Positions 1 through 9,944 of a stretch of DNA of 64,000 nucleotides are shown one piece after another. Origin of the DNA: Ascoidea asiatica (lineage: Eukaryota > Ascomycota > Saccharomycetes > Ascoideales > Ascoideaceae). Under the pieces are notes generated by a model. The model saw only the letters and a program-made list of their open reading frames with translations, did no database searches and had not been told where the DNA came from. How positions within the stretch are numbered: the first letter of the stretch is position 1; every line of letters begins with the position of its first letter. A program made the position numbers and the translations under genes. Where the stretch lies: the NCBI GenBank assembly GCA_001600695.1, contig BCKQ01000019.1:46278-110277 (forward strand), read 5' to 3'.

Positions 1-220
1 TTGTTGAAGTTAAAAAACAAATGAATATAAAAAAATATAATTTTCTTAAACCTTTATCTTTATACCAACAAACTTTTGGAAATCTTTGACCTGCAATTTC
101 AAAAGTTATTTTTTTAACTTCCGGATCTACATAATCTACTTCATTATCATTATAATTATCATTATCATTATCTTTTTCTGCAATTAAATCAGGCTTCTCA
201 TCATTTAAAGAATTTGCCAT
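1..220 (-). CDS. Sugar-porter family MFS transporter, N-terminal part only (runs off left edge)
   Basis: The minus strand opens with ATG at 220-218 and stays open to base 1, giving about 73 residues: a hydrophilic acidic Asp/Asn-rich tail, then the start of the first membrane helix. From the residues DPEVKK onward the protein is identical to the N-terminus of the transporter at 40314-41927. The DNA is identical for bases 1-121 against 41726-41846, including synonymous sites, and diverges only in the Asp/Asn-rich tail. By homology it is a proton-linked sugar porter of the plasma membrane; the substrate cannot be told. The rest of the gene lies outside the window, so I cannot say whether it is intact. 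Identity at silent sites points to a recent duplication or gene conversion. Confidence 0.85.
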   Translation of the reverse strand, partial: MANSLNDEKPDLIAEKDNDNDNYNDNEVDYVDPEVKKITFEIAGQRFPKVCWYKDKGLRKLYFFIFICFLTST

Positions 221-760
221 TTTGTATTAGTGTTTTTTTTTTTTTTGTTCTTAATAATTTTAAATTATTAAATTATTAAATTATTAAATTATTTTATTAT
301 ATTTGAACTGAAAAATATAAAAGGAAAGTAAAAAAAGAAAAGGTGAATTATGTATATACTTAAAAAAAGAGGAAAATTGTTTTTATTTATATTGAATTCG
401 TATTCGATAATTATTCAAATCAATTTTAAATTAGTCTCATTTCATTAAATTTCAATTTTTTACCATTTCCATATTTGATAATGCATACTTTTTTTTGTTT
501 AAATTTTTTTTGTCAATTCAATGACGTCTTAGTTCCAAAGACTAGTGAAAAATCAAGCATTTTGAAATACTAAAATTGTTTTATTTAACCTTATAATAAA
601 AAAAAAAGAGATATAGTATTTCAAAAATATTTTAAGTGGAATATAATTAAACCGATAATATATTTAGAAATGGAATAACTGATAGCTTGGAAACAAGCCA
701 AGAAATGGATAAATGTTTTCTAAAAAAAAAAAAAACGTATGGAAAAATAAACGAATAAGA

Positions 761-815
761 GAATGAATGAATGAATAAATGAATGAATAAATGAATGAAT
801 AGATGCATGCATGCA
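761..815. repeat. GAAT/AAAT tetranucleotide microsatellite with ATGC run
   Basis: Imperfect GAAT repeats with AAAT interruptions run to about 803 and are followed by an ATGC-ATGC-ATGC run. A simple-sequence tract in intergenic DNA. Confidence 0.85.
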
Positions 816-991
816 ATAATTACCAAATTATTGACAAGTTAGTGACAAAAACAAAAAGACAACAAAAAAAAAGTATGTCTGGCTGAGACGAAATGAAATG
901 AAACGAATGAAATTGTCTGCCGAAGTTACCCATTGAAGCAGCTTTAAGTGACAGCCATGGAGGTGTGGAGTGACTGAAGTGACTTGAGAGC

Positions 992-1046
992 CTGGAGTAT
1001 TTCTGGAGTATTTCTGGAGTATTTCTGGAGTATCTCTGGAGTATCT
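992..1046. repeat. 11-bp tandem repeat, five copies
   Basis: The unit CTGGAGTATTT is repeated five times head to tail. The last two copies read CTGGAGTATCT, and a decayed sixth copy (CTGGGGTAAAG) follows. It lies in noncoding DNA about 780 bases upstream of the partial transporter. It is richer in G than its surroundings. Confidence 0.9.
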
Positions 1047-2500
1047 CTGGGGTAAAGATAAAATAAAGGGAAAATTAAAGGGCTGAATGATAAAGGAAAG
1101 AAATCAGCATTTCATATATCTGGGAGCAGAGAAAGCGAATAAGGCAAATATATTATATTTGGTCGTTTAAAGCCACTGAAAGTGCGAGTTGAAACAGTTT
1201 GGGTGTTTTTCTCCGGCACGCTTTATTTTGTTTGTGCTTTTTGGTGAGTGAGGCAGCAGAGCAAACAGCAAACCTGCAATAAAAGAGGGATTCTCATGGC
1301 AGAATATTGATATCTTTACAAACAGAGAATTAGAGATTATTGTTACTTTGATATTTATTGAATTAAAGTGATTAAAAAAAGTAAAAATAGGTCTAGAAAT
1401 ATGAAGAGGAGGTGGTTAAGCGAGAGTCCCCGTAATAACAGTCAAAGGAACTGATTATGAGACCATTTTTGTGCTTTAATCGAATAAATGCACCTGGCTT
1501 TAGCTCAAGAAGAGGTGCACTTTATCATGACATTCATTTATTATAACCATATCTTTTACATATTCTGTAACGTTAACAACTCTCTCTTCAGAGCAAAAAA
1601 TGCAATACTATGAGAAGCTAATCTGTCTGTCTCAGTCTTTGCTAATTCCGATGAATAGACTAATTCAATGTCTTTAGAAAGAAGCTTTTTTAAAGCAATT
1701 ATGAATAACTATCAAATACAAGCATTCATTAATATGAACTGAAAAGAAATGTTAGTTTTTGAATTCATCTGAGAATAAAATTATGGTCCAGATAATAGAA
1801 ATTGAAATTTATAAGATAGAATTATTCAGACTAAAACTAAAATAAAATTTGCAAATCAGAAATAAAAAAGTATCCACAAGAACGTTTGTTCACAACAGTC
1901 GGAAGAACGAAAGTTATAATTTTTAAAAAATCATCATTTAGTTTTGTTTTTTTTTAAATTTCATTTCAGTTGTCATTTCTATTTCCACTTCATTTCTAAA
2001 TTCTACTTCCACTCTGGATCTACTTCCACTTGTAAATATATTCACTTACCATTAATTATACCATTAATTATACCATTGATTATATCATTGAATCAAATCA
2101 AATCATACTATTATTATTCTATTACAATCAATCTCAATTATCATTGAAGAATAAATAAATTAGAATAAAAATAAATAATAATCTTCTTCTGTTCTCTGTT
2201 TACACCTGTTTTTATATTTTCATTTTCTGTTTCTTTTTTTCATTTTCTACTGTTTTTCAACGTGGTTTTTAAAAGCAGGGCTCTGGAATAAAATTGAAAA
2301 AAAGATTCCCATAAAAGTGGTCTCATTTTCATTTTTTATCAAAAAGTTTCACTTAAATTGAATTAAAATCATTTAAAATCATTTAAAATCAATTAAGATA
2401 AGATAATCTACTGGAGGAAATGAAATATTTCATTCTTTACTACATTTCTTTTCTTTTTTTTTTACTTCTTTTCTTAAAAAAATGTATTTGAATATTCTAT

Positions 2501-5359
2501 TTAAACCATTGTATAAGTGGAATATGGATCTTTAGAAACCGCTATATATTTATAAATTTCATCTCCAATAAATACTGTTGATCCAAGAAAAAAAATGAAA
2601 ATTATATCCTTTAATGATAATGCTTCTGTTTGAAATATACCTTGAAATAATGGTAAATATATAATTGATAATCCTGCTATTATTACACATAATACTGCAA
2701 TATTAAAATATTTATTATTAAAAAATCCTATTTGAAAAATAGATTTTTTACCATTTTTACATCCTAATGCATTCCATAAATCAAAACAAACAAATGCTGC
2801 AAATGTCATTGTTGTATCTCTTCTAGTTATTTGATTATCTCGAATTTCTCTTGCATAAACATAAAGTGTACCAATAACACTTATACCACCTTTTAACATA
2901 ACTCTTTGTAAAACTTGTTTTGTTAATATACTATCATTTCTTTTTCTTGGTGGTAAATTCATTATATCTTTATCAACTTTTTCAACTCCTAATGATTGTG
3001 CTGGTGGTCCATCCATAATAATATTAATAAATAATATCATCATTGCATTTAATGGATTTGGTAAATTTAAAAATGTTGTAATGGCAATTAATCCTAATGC
3101 TGCAACTGATGTTGATAATTGAAAACAAAGAAAATTTTGTATATTAAAAAAAATTCCTTTACCTTCTTCAATTGCTGTTAAAATTGTATTAAAATCATCA
3201 TTAACTAAAACCATATCTGCTGCTTCTTTTGCAACATCTGTACCATTTTGTCCCATTGCAATTCCAATATCTGCTAATTTTAATGCTGGTGCATCATTAA
3301 CTCCATCTCCTGTCATTCCAACAATATCTCCTCTTCTTTGTAATGCTTTAACAATTTTAACTTTATGAGCTGGTGTTGTTCTTGCAAATACTGAAACATG
3401 ATCAATTATTGAAACTAATTGATCTTCTGGCATACTTTCTAGTTTATCTCCTGATAAAATAGAATGTTCTGGATCTATTAATGGCATTCCAATTTGTTTT
3501 GCAATATTATAAGCTGTAGTTTCACTATCTCCTGTAATCATAATAACATGAACTCCACCTCTAATGAATTTTGATAATGCACTACTGACTCCAACTTTTG
3601 GAGGATCATTCATACCAATTAATCCAACAAATGTTAAATTACTAAAATTTTCTACATCATCTCCATTATTATTATTTTTTTCTGATCTTTCAAAACCATT
3701 ATTTCTTTCTGCAAATGCTAAAATTCTTAAACCATCACTTGCTAAAGTTTTTGCCATTTTATGAACTAAATTAATATGTTCTTTATTTAATGGTTTTTTA
3801 GTTCCATCTTTATTTAAATAAGATGATGACATTTTAATAATTTTTTCAACTGCACCTTTAACAAAAGTTTCTGAAGATTTTTCTTTATTACCTGAATGTA
3901 CTGCAACTGCCATAAATTTTCTATTTGAATTAAAAGATAATTCATTATATTTTTCTCTTGTATTTCTAATATCATCTAAATTAAATTTTTCTAAAACTTC
4001 TAATAATGCAATATCTGTTGGATTACCAACAAATTTCTGACTTTCATTAGAAAATTTAGAATTATTACAAATATTACCAACTTTTAAAATTTCCTCAATA
4101 TCAGTTCTTATTTTTTTATTATTACTGTTATTTTGATTATGACTATTATTATTATTATTACTATTAATATTACTATGATTACCAATATTATAATTATTGA
4201 GATCCATATAATCATTATTCATATCTAATGACCAAATCTTGGTTACAGTCATATGATTTTGAGTTAAAGTACCAGTTTTATCAGAACATAAAACATTTAC
4301 ACAACCTAAAGTTTCAACACTTGTTAATTTTCTAACAATTGCCTTTTGAGAAGCCATTCTTAAGACTCCTAAAGCTAAAGTAACAGTAACAATAATTGGC
4401 AAACCTTCAGGTATAGCAGCCACACCCAAAGAAACAGAAATTTGAAACATATCTAACCAAGATTTACCTTGTAATATACCAATTAAACAAATTATTCCGA
4501 TTACTATAAATGAATAAAGTGATAAATTTTTACCTAAATTATCCATTGTTACTTGTAATGGAGTTTTTGGTTTTTCAATATCACCCATTAAACCAAAAAT
4601 ATGACCAAAGATTGTATTTGAACCAGTACCAATAACAATTCCAGAACCATGACCTTCTCTTACTAAAGTTCCCATATAAGCAATTGAAGATCTTTCAGTT
4701 ATCGGTACAGGAACATTTGAATTTGAATTAATTTGAATATTATTTTTTAAAGTTGGTTTTGTTTCACCAGTTAAATTACTTTCATCAATTGATAAATCAG
4801 TTGAATTAATAATTCTTAAATCAGCAGGAATTCTATCACCTTGATTAAAATGAACTAAATCACCGGGAACTAAACTTGAAGCTAATAAAGTTAAATTTTG
4901 ACCATTTCTAGTTAAATGACAATGAGGAGGTACTAATTGATTTAATTTTTCTAAAGATTTTTCAGATCTATATTCTTGAATAAAACCCACAGTAACAACA
5001 ATAATTATGGCCATTGAAATACTTATAGCATCATCTAAATTACCCATTAAAAAACTTATAACTGCAGAAAATATTAATAATAAAATTAATTTATCTTCAT
5101 AAAATTGTTGAAAAAATTTTATATATAAAGGATCATCTTCTTTTGAACTTAATTCATTTAAACCATGAATTGATCTTAAATAAGTTATATCTTGTGGATT
5201 TGATAACCCATTTTTTGAATCAGTATTAAAGATTTTTATTGTTTCTTGAAGTGATTTTGAACAAAATATTGCACATGGTAAAGAAATATTTGATGGAGAA
5301 GCAGATCTTGAATAAGATGGAGGAAACTTTTCAGTTGATAAATATGGATTATCAGCCAT
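2501..5359 (-). CDS. PMR1: Golgi Ca2+/Mn2+ P-type ATPase (SPCA family)
   Basis: A P2A-type ATPase that pumps Ca2+ and Mn2+ into the Golgi lumen, needed for glycosylation and secretory sorting. At 952 residues it matches the family (about 950). Visible landmarks are the actuator loop TGET (197-200), PEGLP in membrane segment M4 (about 317), the phosphorylation site DKTGT with Asp360, and the hinge GDGVND (685-690). M6 carries N779 and D783 and then Q788, spaced like the metal-site Asn, Asp and Gln of S. cerevisiae Pmr1; that Gln is known to matter for Mn2+ selectivity. The N-terminal part is EF-hand-like in relatives; I see no clear Ca2+ loop here. An Asn-rich insert (about 388-414) follows the phosphorylation loop and is probably a surface loop. 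No in-frame CTG codon was seen. Confidence 0.97.
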   Translation of the reverse strand: MADNPYLSTEKFPPSYSRSASPSNISLPCAIFCSKSLQETIKIFNTDSKNGLSNPQDITYLRSIHGLNELSSKEDDPLYIKFFQQFYEDKLILLLIFSAVISFLMGNLDDAISISMAIIIVVTVGFIQEYRSEKSLEKLNQLVPPHCHLTRNGQNLTLLASSLVPGDLVHFNQGDRIPADLRIINSTDLSIDESNLTGETKPTLKNNIQINSNSNVPVPITERSSIAYMGTLVREGHGSGIVIGTGSNTIFGHIFGLMGDIEKPKTPLQVTMDNLGKNLSLYSFIVIGIICLIGILQGKSWLDMFQISVSLGVAAIPEGLPIIVTVTLALGVLRMASQKAIVRKLTSVETLGCVNVLCSDKTGTLTQNHMTVTKIWSLDMNNDYMDLNNYNIGNHSNINSNNNNNSHNQNNSNNKKIRTDIEEILKVGNICNNSKFSNESQKFVGNPTDIALLEVLEKFNLDDIRNTREKYNELSFNSNRKFMAVAVHSGNKEKSSETFVKGAVEKIIKMSSSYLNKDGTKKPLNKEHINLVHKMAKTLASDGLRILAFAERNNGFERSEKNNNNGDDVENFSNLTFVGLIGMNDPPKVGVSSALSKFIRGGVHVIMITGDSETTAYNIAKQIGMPLIDPEHSILSGDKLESMPEDQLVSIIDHVSVFARTTPAHKVKIVKALQRRGDIVGMTGDGVNDAPALKLADIGIAMGQNGTDVAKEAADMVLVNDDFNTILTAIEEGKGIFFNIQNFLCFQLSTSVAALGLIAITTFLNLPNPLNAMMILFINIIMDGPPAQSLGVEKVDKDIMNLPPRKRNDSILTKQVLQRVMLKGGISVIGTLYVYAREIRDNQITRRDTTMTFAAFVCFDLWNALGCKNGKKSIFQIGFFNNKYFNIAVLCVIIAGLSIIYLPLFQGIFQTEALSLKDIIFIFFLGSTVFIGDEIYKYIAVSKDPYSTYTMV

Positions 5360-6144
5360 TTGACTATTATATTATGTTTCTATATGAATATGGATAAATG
5401 AATATTGTAAATGTATTTTATTATTGATATAAAAAATTAATGGGCAGTTTAGAAAAGAATAGTAACGAGACCCAAATGAAGATTTTGATGGGAGAGTGAA
5501 AACGGAAAATAAAGATGTTTATGCTTCCAAGATAAATTGTTTAATTGATTAGTTAATTATTTAGTTATTTGAAAGTTTCATAATTTCATATCTTCATATT
5601 TCCATGATTTTTTTTTTTTATTTCATAATTTCATTTATTTCCATAGGGAAATCATTCAAAGATTTAATGTTTTTGGTGGAATCTTAAGCTTAAGATTTGT
5701 GAAGTCGAAAAAATGGTGAAGATTTGTAAAGATTTGTGTTACGTATTAAAATTGGACGCGAGCAGCGAGCGCCGAAAAACAGCGTGGAAGCCGGCCGAGG
5801 AAGGCTGAGGAAGGCGGTGCAGGGCTGGAGCTGCTTGTTTAGTACATTAAAGAGGCAAATTGGATGGCATGTTAAAGAGGCTAGTAAATTTGGAAGAAGT
5901 TCCACAATTGTGGTCCCAAACAAAAAGTACCACATGTGGTCTCCAATAAAAATTCCATAATTCGGTGTTTTAGAAGGAACACCTTTATTATGGTCTCAAT
6001 TAGAAAATTATATTTTTCACATATAATTATATTTTTCATTTCAAGTAACATTTTATAATTTATTTATTTATTCATTGATTTATACAAAAAAGAAGTAAAA
6101 AAGGAAAAGAAAATTGAAGATAACATATTGTACTGTAGTGAATA
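5360..6144. other. PMR1 upstream region with GC-rich patch and two palindromes
   Basis: This separates PMR1 (start 5359, -) from the 3' end of MCM4. A GC-rich island at about 5755-5845 interrupts AT-rich DNA and contains AGGCTG (5802-5807) and GAGGC motifs. These faintly resemble calcineurin/Crz1 sites, which would suit PMR1, but the match is weak. Two 12-bp perfect palindromes follow at 5902-5913 and 5929-5940. Overlapping 74- and 81-codon ORFs here lie on opposite strands across the GC island and are not credible genes. Confidence 0.55.
5902..5940. promoter_or_regulatory. Pair of 12-bp palindromes upstream of PMR1
   Basis: CCACAATTGTGG (5902-5913) and ACCACATGTGGT (5929-5940) are each perfect palindromes, centres 27 bp apart, and both are followed by TC. 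A related TATGGTCTC occurs about 45 bases further right, and GTGGTCTC near 2320. They lie about 540-580 bases upstream of the PMR1 start. Binding by a dimeric factor is inferred, not shown. Confidence 0.5.
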
Positions 6145-9027
6145 TTACATGATATTTGCCAAATGAATTTGTCTTCTAGGTCCCTCTCCTACAATATAAA
6201 GTTTATTTTCTTGAACTAATCTTCTTAAAATATCATTAAGGTCAATATTTTCAACTTTTTCTTGAGATTGTTCATTGATTCTTTTAAATAATTCATTATA
6301 TCCAATATTATTGTTATTTCTATTACTATTACCACCTGAAAGAATTTTAATAACTTCTTTACCTAAATCTTCCTTCATTTTTCTTTGATATGATGATTGT
6401 CCAGTTTGAACTAAATCCATATCAATTCTACCTGTTATTGGATCAGTTGCATAATCTTTTAATGCACTTTTCATTAATCTTACAGCTTCTTGAACATCTT
6501 CCATTTCAACTTTATCCGATAATCTCATTTTTGCATGAGCTTCACTTAATCTAATTAATGATTCTAATTGTCTTGTGGTAGCAGTAATTCTTTTTTCTGA
6601 ACTTCTAACATCTTCACCTAATTTTCTCATTTCAACATATGATCTAACTAATTCATCTTTTGCATCTTCTTGAATTATTGGTTCAAAATTTTGTTTTGCA
6701 TATCCAATATATAATGTTAAAAATTCAACTGGTAAAATTTCTAATTCTGATCCATTTGTTGGTCTATCTTCTAAATACATATTTGTAATATGTGTAGCTA
6801 ATTCAATATCAACTCTTGAATCAATTTTATCTAAAATTAAATAAACTAAATCAAATCTTGATAATAATGGTGGTGGTAAATCAATATTTTGTGTAACTGG
6901 TAAATCTGGATTATATCTTGATCCAATTGGATTTGCTGATGCTAATATTGATGTTCTTGCATTTAATGTAGTTATAATTCCTGCTTTTGCAATTGAAATT
7001 GTCTGTTGTTCCATAACTTCATGTAATACTGATCTTGTATTATCTGACATTTTGTCAAATTCATCAATACAACAAATTCCACCATCTGATAAAACTAAAG
7101 CTCCACTTTCTAATACTAATTGTCTTGTATCAACATCTCTTGTAACATATGCTGTTAAACCAACTGCTGATGATCCTTTACCTGATGTATAAACACCTCT
7201 TGGAGCAATTTTATGAACATATTGTAAAATTTGTGATTTTGATGTTGATGGATCTCCACATAATAAAATATTTATATCTCCTCTATATTTACCACCTTTT
7301 GATAAAACTTTATTAGTACCACCAAATAATTGTAATAATATACCTTTTTTAACATCATCCATTTCAAAAATTGAAGGTGCAATACTTCTTGATAATAAAT
7401 TATATAAATCTACTCTTTTTGAAATTTCTTTAATTTTTTCAATTTCTTCTTCAGAAATTTTTCTTGAATTTTCAATATTATCTTGTTGTTGTTCATTAAT
7501 TTCACTATCTAAATTTGAATCAATTGTTAAACGTTTTTTATCGATTTTTTTAATATGAACAACATCAATATATGTTTTAAATAATTTTTTTAATTGTCTT
7601 TGTTTTTGATTAACTCTAACAGGTATTGATCTAAATATACCAGAAACTTGAATTCTATCACCAGCTCTACATGAATCAACTAATTCATCATAAACACATA
7701 ATGAAACTGAATGTGGTGTTTGTCCTGCAGGTACTAAATCTGGAGTTTCTTGTAATTTTATAACTTGTTTATCAGCAAATGAACATCTATTATGAATAAT
7801 TTCCATTGAACCAGTTTTATTACATGAAGTTCTTGGACATCTTGTTGGTTCGGAAATTATACCTCTATCAATTTCAATTTGTGTTGAATGATTACAAATA
7901 TTACATTTAAAAAATGCAATTTTCATATCTGGAATTATTGGAGTTGATCTAATAACTAAACCTTTAATTGTAACTAATTTATCAATATCAGTTGGATTTA
8001 ATTCTCTTAAACCATGATTTGAATCAATATTAAAAGGTCTAACTTTATAATTATTTGTTTCAATTAATTCTACATTAAAATTTGGATTATTTTCAGTTGT
8101 TAAATTTATAATTGTATCTTTAATTGTTTGATCCATTATTGGTATAACTTCTTGAGGATAATTTTGTAATTGATAAAATAATTTTTTACAATTTGGAAAA
8201 GATAATAAATTTTTCATATCAAGATTTAAATTAATTAAATTTTTTTCATTCATTTCATTTAAAAGATTAACATAATATAATTCATTATCAACATCATGAT
8301 CAATATCTTCATTATCTAGAATTTTTCTATACTTAAATTTAAATTGTAATAAAAAATTTCTAAAATTATTTGAACAATCTTGAATTGAAACATTTGTACC
8401 CCAAATAACTCTAATTGGTTCATTATCATTATCATTTTCATTATTTGAAATTTGAGAAGGTTGATTATCATCAATATCAATGTCATTTAAATTACTTGAA
8501 ATATTTAAATTTGAAGTAGGATTATTATTATTTCTTGATTTCCGACTCGAAGATTCAGTAAAGTATCTTCTTCTATTTTTGGGTGAGGAGGAAATTTCAT
8601 TCAAATCACCTCTTATACGATTATTACGACGTAATCTTTCTCTTGCAGCATCAGTTGCTAAATCAGAACCGAAATTTGAAGTTCTTGAATTAAGATTAGA
8701 ATTATTAAAAGGATCAGAATTATAAACAGAAGATGTGAAATTAACTGGAGAGGAAATATTTGCATTGGAAGGAATATTTGGAGTTTTATAAGTACCTATA
8801 TCAGAAGGCATTCCATGACCTATTGAAGATGAAGAAGGCATAAATAATGGAGATGAAGGCACAGCTGGATTATTATGTCTTGATGGTAATTGAGTTTGTG
8901 ACTGAGATTGGGATTGTGATTGAGATTGGGATTGAGATTCATCATTTTGGTCATCTGCTGGAAATGGAGAACTTGTTAAATTATGATTATCATTATTACT
9001 ATTATTATTGTTGTTATTTGACGACAT
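6145..9027 (-). CDS. MCM4: MCM replicative helicase subunit Mcm4
   Basis: A subunit of the MCM2-7 hexamer that unwinds DNA at replication forks. Subunit identity comes from WGTNVSI at about 209 and the overall match to Mcm4/Cdc54. The unstructured N-terminal 200 residues are Ser/Asn-rich with an SQ run (about 31-44) and several SP/TP sites (19-20, 59-60, 82-83, 93-94, 148-149), expected targets of CDK and DDK. The zinc finger uses Cys375, Cys378, Cys397 and Cys402. AAA+ motifs: Walker A GDPSTSKS (591-598), Walker B with DEFDKM (about 655) and the arginine finger SRFD (723-726). The C-terminal 100 residues fit the winged helix. 960 residues against 933 in S. cerevisiae; the excess is low-complexity sequence. 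The upstream region has MCB and SCB boxes, consistent with G1/S expression. Confidence 0.97.
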   Translation of the reverse strand: MSSNNNNNNSNNDNHNLTSSPFPADDQNDESQSQSQSQSQSQSQTQLPSRHNNPAVPSSPLFMPSSSSIGHGMPSDIGTYKTPNIPSNANISSPVNFTSSVYNSDPFNNSNLNSRTSNFGSDLATDAARERLRRNNRIRGDLNEISSSPKNRRRYFTESSSRKSRNNNNPTSNLNISSNLNDIDIDDNQPSQISNNENDNDNEPIRVIWGTNVSIQDCSNNFRNFLLQFKFKYRKILDNEDIDHDVDNELYYVNLLNEMNEKNLINLNLDMKNLLSFPNCKKLFYQLQNYPQEVIPIMDQTIKDTIINLTTENNPNFNVELIETNNYKVRPFNIDSNHGLRELNPTDIDKLVTIKGLVIRSTPIIPDMKIAFFKCNICNHSTQIEIDRGIISEPTRCPRTSCNKTGSMEIIHNRCSFADKQVIKLQETPDLVPAGQTPHSVSLCVYDELVDSCRAGDRIQVSGIFRSIPVRVNQKQRQLKKLFKTYIDVVHIKKIDKKRLTIDSNLDSEINEQQQDNIENSRKISEEEIEKIKEISKRVDLYNLLSRSIAPSIFEMDDVKKGILLQLFGGTNKVLSKGGKYRGDINILLCGDPSTSKSQILQYVHKIAPRGVYTSGKGSSAVGLTAYVTRDVDTRQLVLESGALVLSDGGICCIDEFDKMSDNTRSVLHEVMEQQTISIAKAGIITTLNARTSILASANPIGSRYNPDLPVTQNIDLPPPLLSRFDLVYLILDKIDSRVDIELATHITNMYLEDRPTNGSELEILPVEFLTLYIGYAKQNFEPIIQEDAKDELVRSYVEMRKLGEDVRSSEKRITATTRQLESLIRLSEAHAKMRLSDKVEMEDVQEAVRLMKSALKDYATDPITGRIDMDLVQTGQSSYQRKMKEDLGKEVIKILSGGNSNRNNNNIGYNELFKRINEQSQEKVENIDLNDILRRLVQENKLYIVGEGPRRQIHLANIM

Positions 9028-9270
9028 ATTCGAATGTTGATGGTATTATAAAGACAATTATCTGAATGATTATCTGAGTCTTGTGTTGAATGAAGGAAGA
9101 ATAAATAAGTAAGAGAATAGAATAAAAAAATATGGTAATCAAATCAAAATTTGATCTTAGATAATATATTATATTGTAATTGCAAATAACTCTAGTTGAA
9201 ATAAATATGAATAAAATATATTGAGTTTATCACTTCAAAAGCGAAAAGATTCAAAGTTTCAAAGCTGAAA

Positions 9271-9277
9271 CACGAAA
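9271..9277 (+). promoter_or_regulatory. SCB-like box (CACGAAA) upstream of MCM4
   Basis: CACGAAA is the core bound by Swi4/Swi6 (SBF) in S. cerevisiae. It lies about 245 bases upstream of the MCM4 start and 46 bases from an MCB box. Confidence 0.55.
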
Positions 9278-9322
9278 ACGAAAGAAGTAAAAGAAATTCA
9301 AAAAACTAGAAAATTAAAATCG

Positions 9323-9328
9323 ACGCGT
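9323..9328. promoter_or_regulatory. MCB box (ACGCGT) upstream of MCM4
   Basis: ACGCGT is the exact MluI cell-cycle box bound by MBF, which drives DNA-replication genes at G1/S in yeasts. It lies about 296 bases upstream of the MCM4 start, with TTTTCGCG a further 27 bases away. Six-mers this GC-rich are rare by chance in such AT-rich DNA. Confidence 0.65.
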
Positions 9329-9782
9329 TTTTAAAAAAAGTCAAAAAATTCCACTTTTCGCGACCGCAGCTAAACACACTCAGGTACGTTTAGTTACACC
9401 GACCCATTTTCTTGGTAGAGGCCGATTTTGTGGGTTTTATTTTGGTCGCCATATTTCTGGGTCTTATTTTTGCGGAGACTTTTCCAGATTCTAGACAAAT
9501 CTATTTTATGAGTGTTTTTGCTTTGATACGAATAATCACATAAAATTTAGCTTTAGCAGTGTTTTTGTATTACTTTTTAGTTTACAAGCATATTTAATCA
9601 TTGGTAATTGTGATGATATTATGATAGTTTTATTATTGTTATTAATAAAAGATTATTAATTGAGCAATGAATAAAAATTACTATGTAGTTTAGCACCCTT
9701 TTCTTATTCAGCATTAATCAGCTTTTAATGTAATATGATAATTGAACCCACAATTTGAATCTCAAGTTATAATTATTTCTCA

Positions 9783-9792
9783 TATATAAATA
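9783..9792 (+). promoter_or_regulatory. TATA box of TAL1
   Basis: TATATAAATA lies about 155 bases upstream of the TAL1 ATG, a typical spacing for a strongly expressed yeast gene. Confidence 0.5.
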
Positions 9793-9944
9793 AACATACT
9801 TTTCTATATTATGAGAATTTGAACATCTTATAACCTTACTTTATTAATTACACAATTAATTCATAACTCATTGTAAAACATAATAATAATTAACTTTCAA
9901 TAGCTCTATTCCATACTTTATAACACTCTAACTTTGTACAAAAA

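Larger units (their letters stand above)
221..2500. other. Long intergenic region upstream of the partial transporter, no gene seen
   Basis: This 2.3-kb stretch holds no convincing gene. It contains an AAATTATT-type repeat near 261-293, GAAT tetranucleotide repeats at 761-803 followed by an ATGC run, an 11-bp tandem array at 992-1046 and scattered homopolymers. The 67-codon ORF near 1944-2147 is Phe/His/Ile low complexity and looks like chance. The left part is presumably the promoter of the transporter; the right part is the 3' flank of PMR1. I see no tRNA B box. Confidence 0.6.
9028..9944. other. Divergent promoter region between MCM4 and TAL1
   Basis: A shared 917-bp upstream region. The MCM4-proximal half holds an SCB-like box, an MCB box and a TTTTCGCG element; the TAL1-proximal part holds a TATA element. 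A moderately GC-rich patch lies around 9355-9480. No ORF or RNA gene is seen. Confidence 0.7.

Noticed and set aside
1944-2147. 67-codon plus-strand ORF rich in Phe, His, Ile and Tyr
   Set aside because: Pure low-complexity translation of AT-rich DNA with no domain or leader; typical chance ORF.
5690-5960. Two overlapping ORFs of 81 (-) and 74 (+) codons in the GC island upstream of PMR1
   Set aside because: They overlap on opposite strands, exist only because the GC island has few stops, and show no yeast codon bias.
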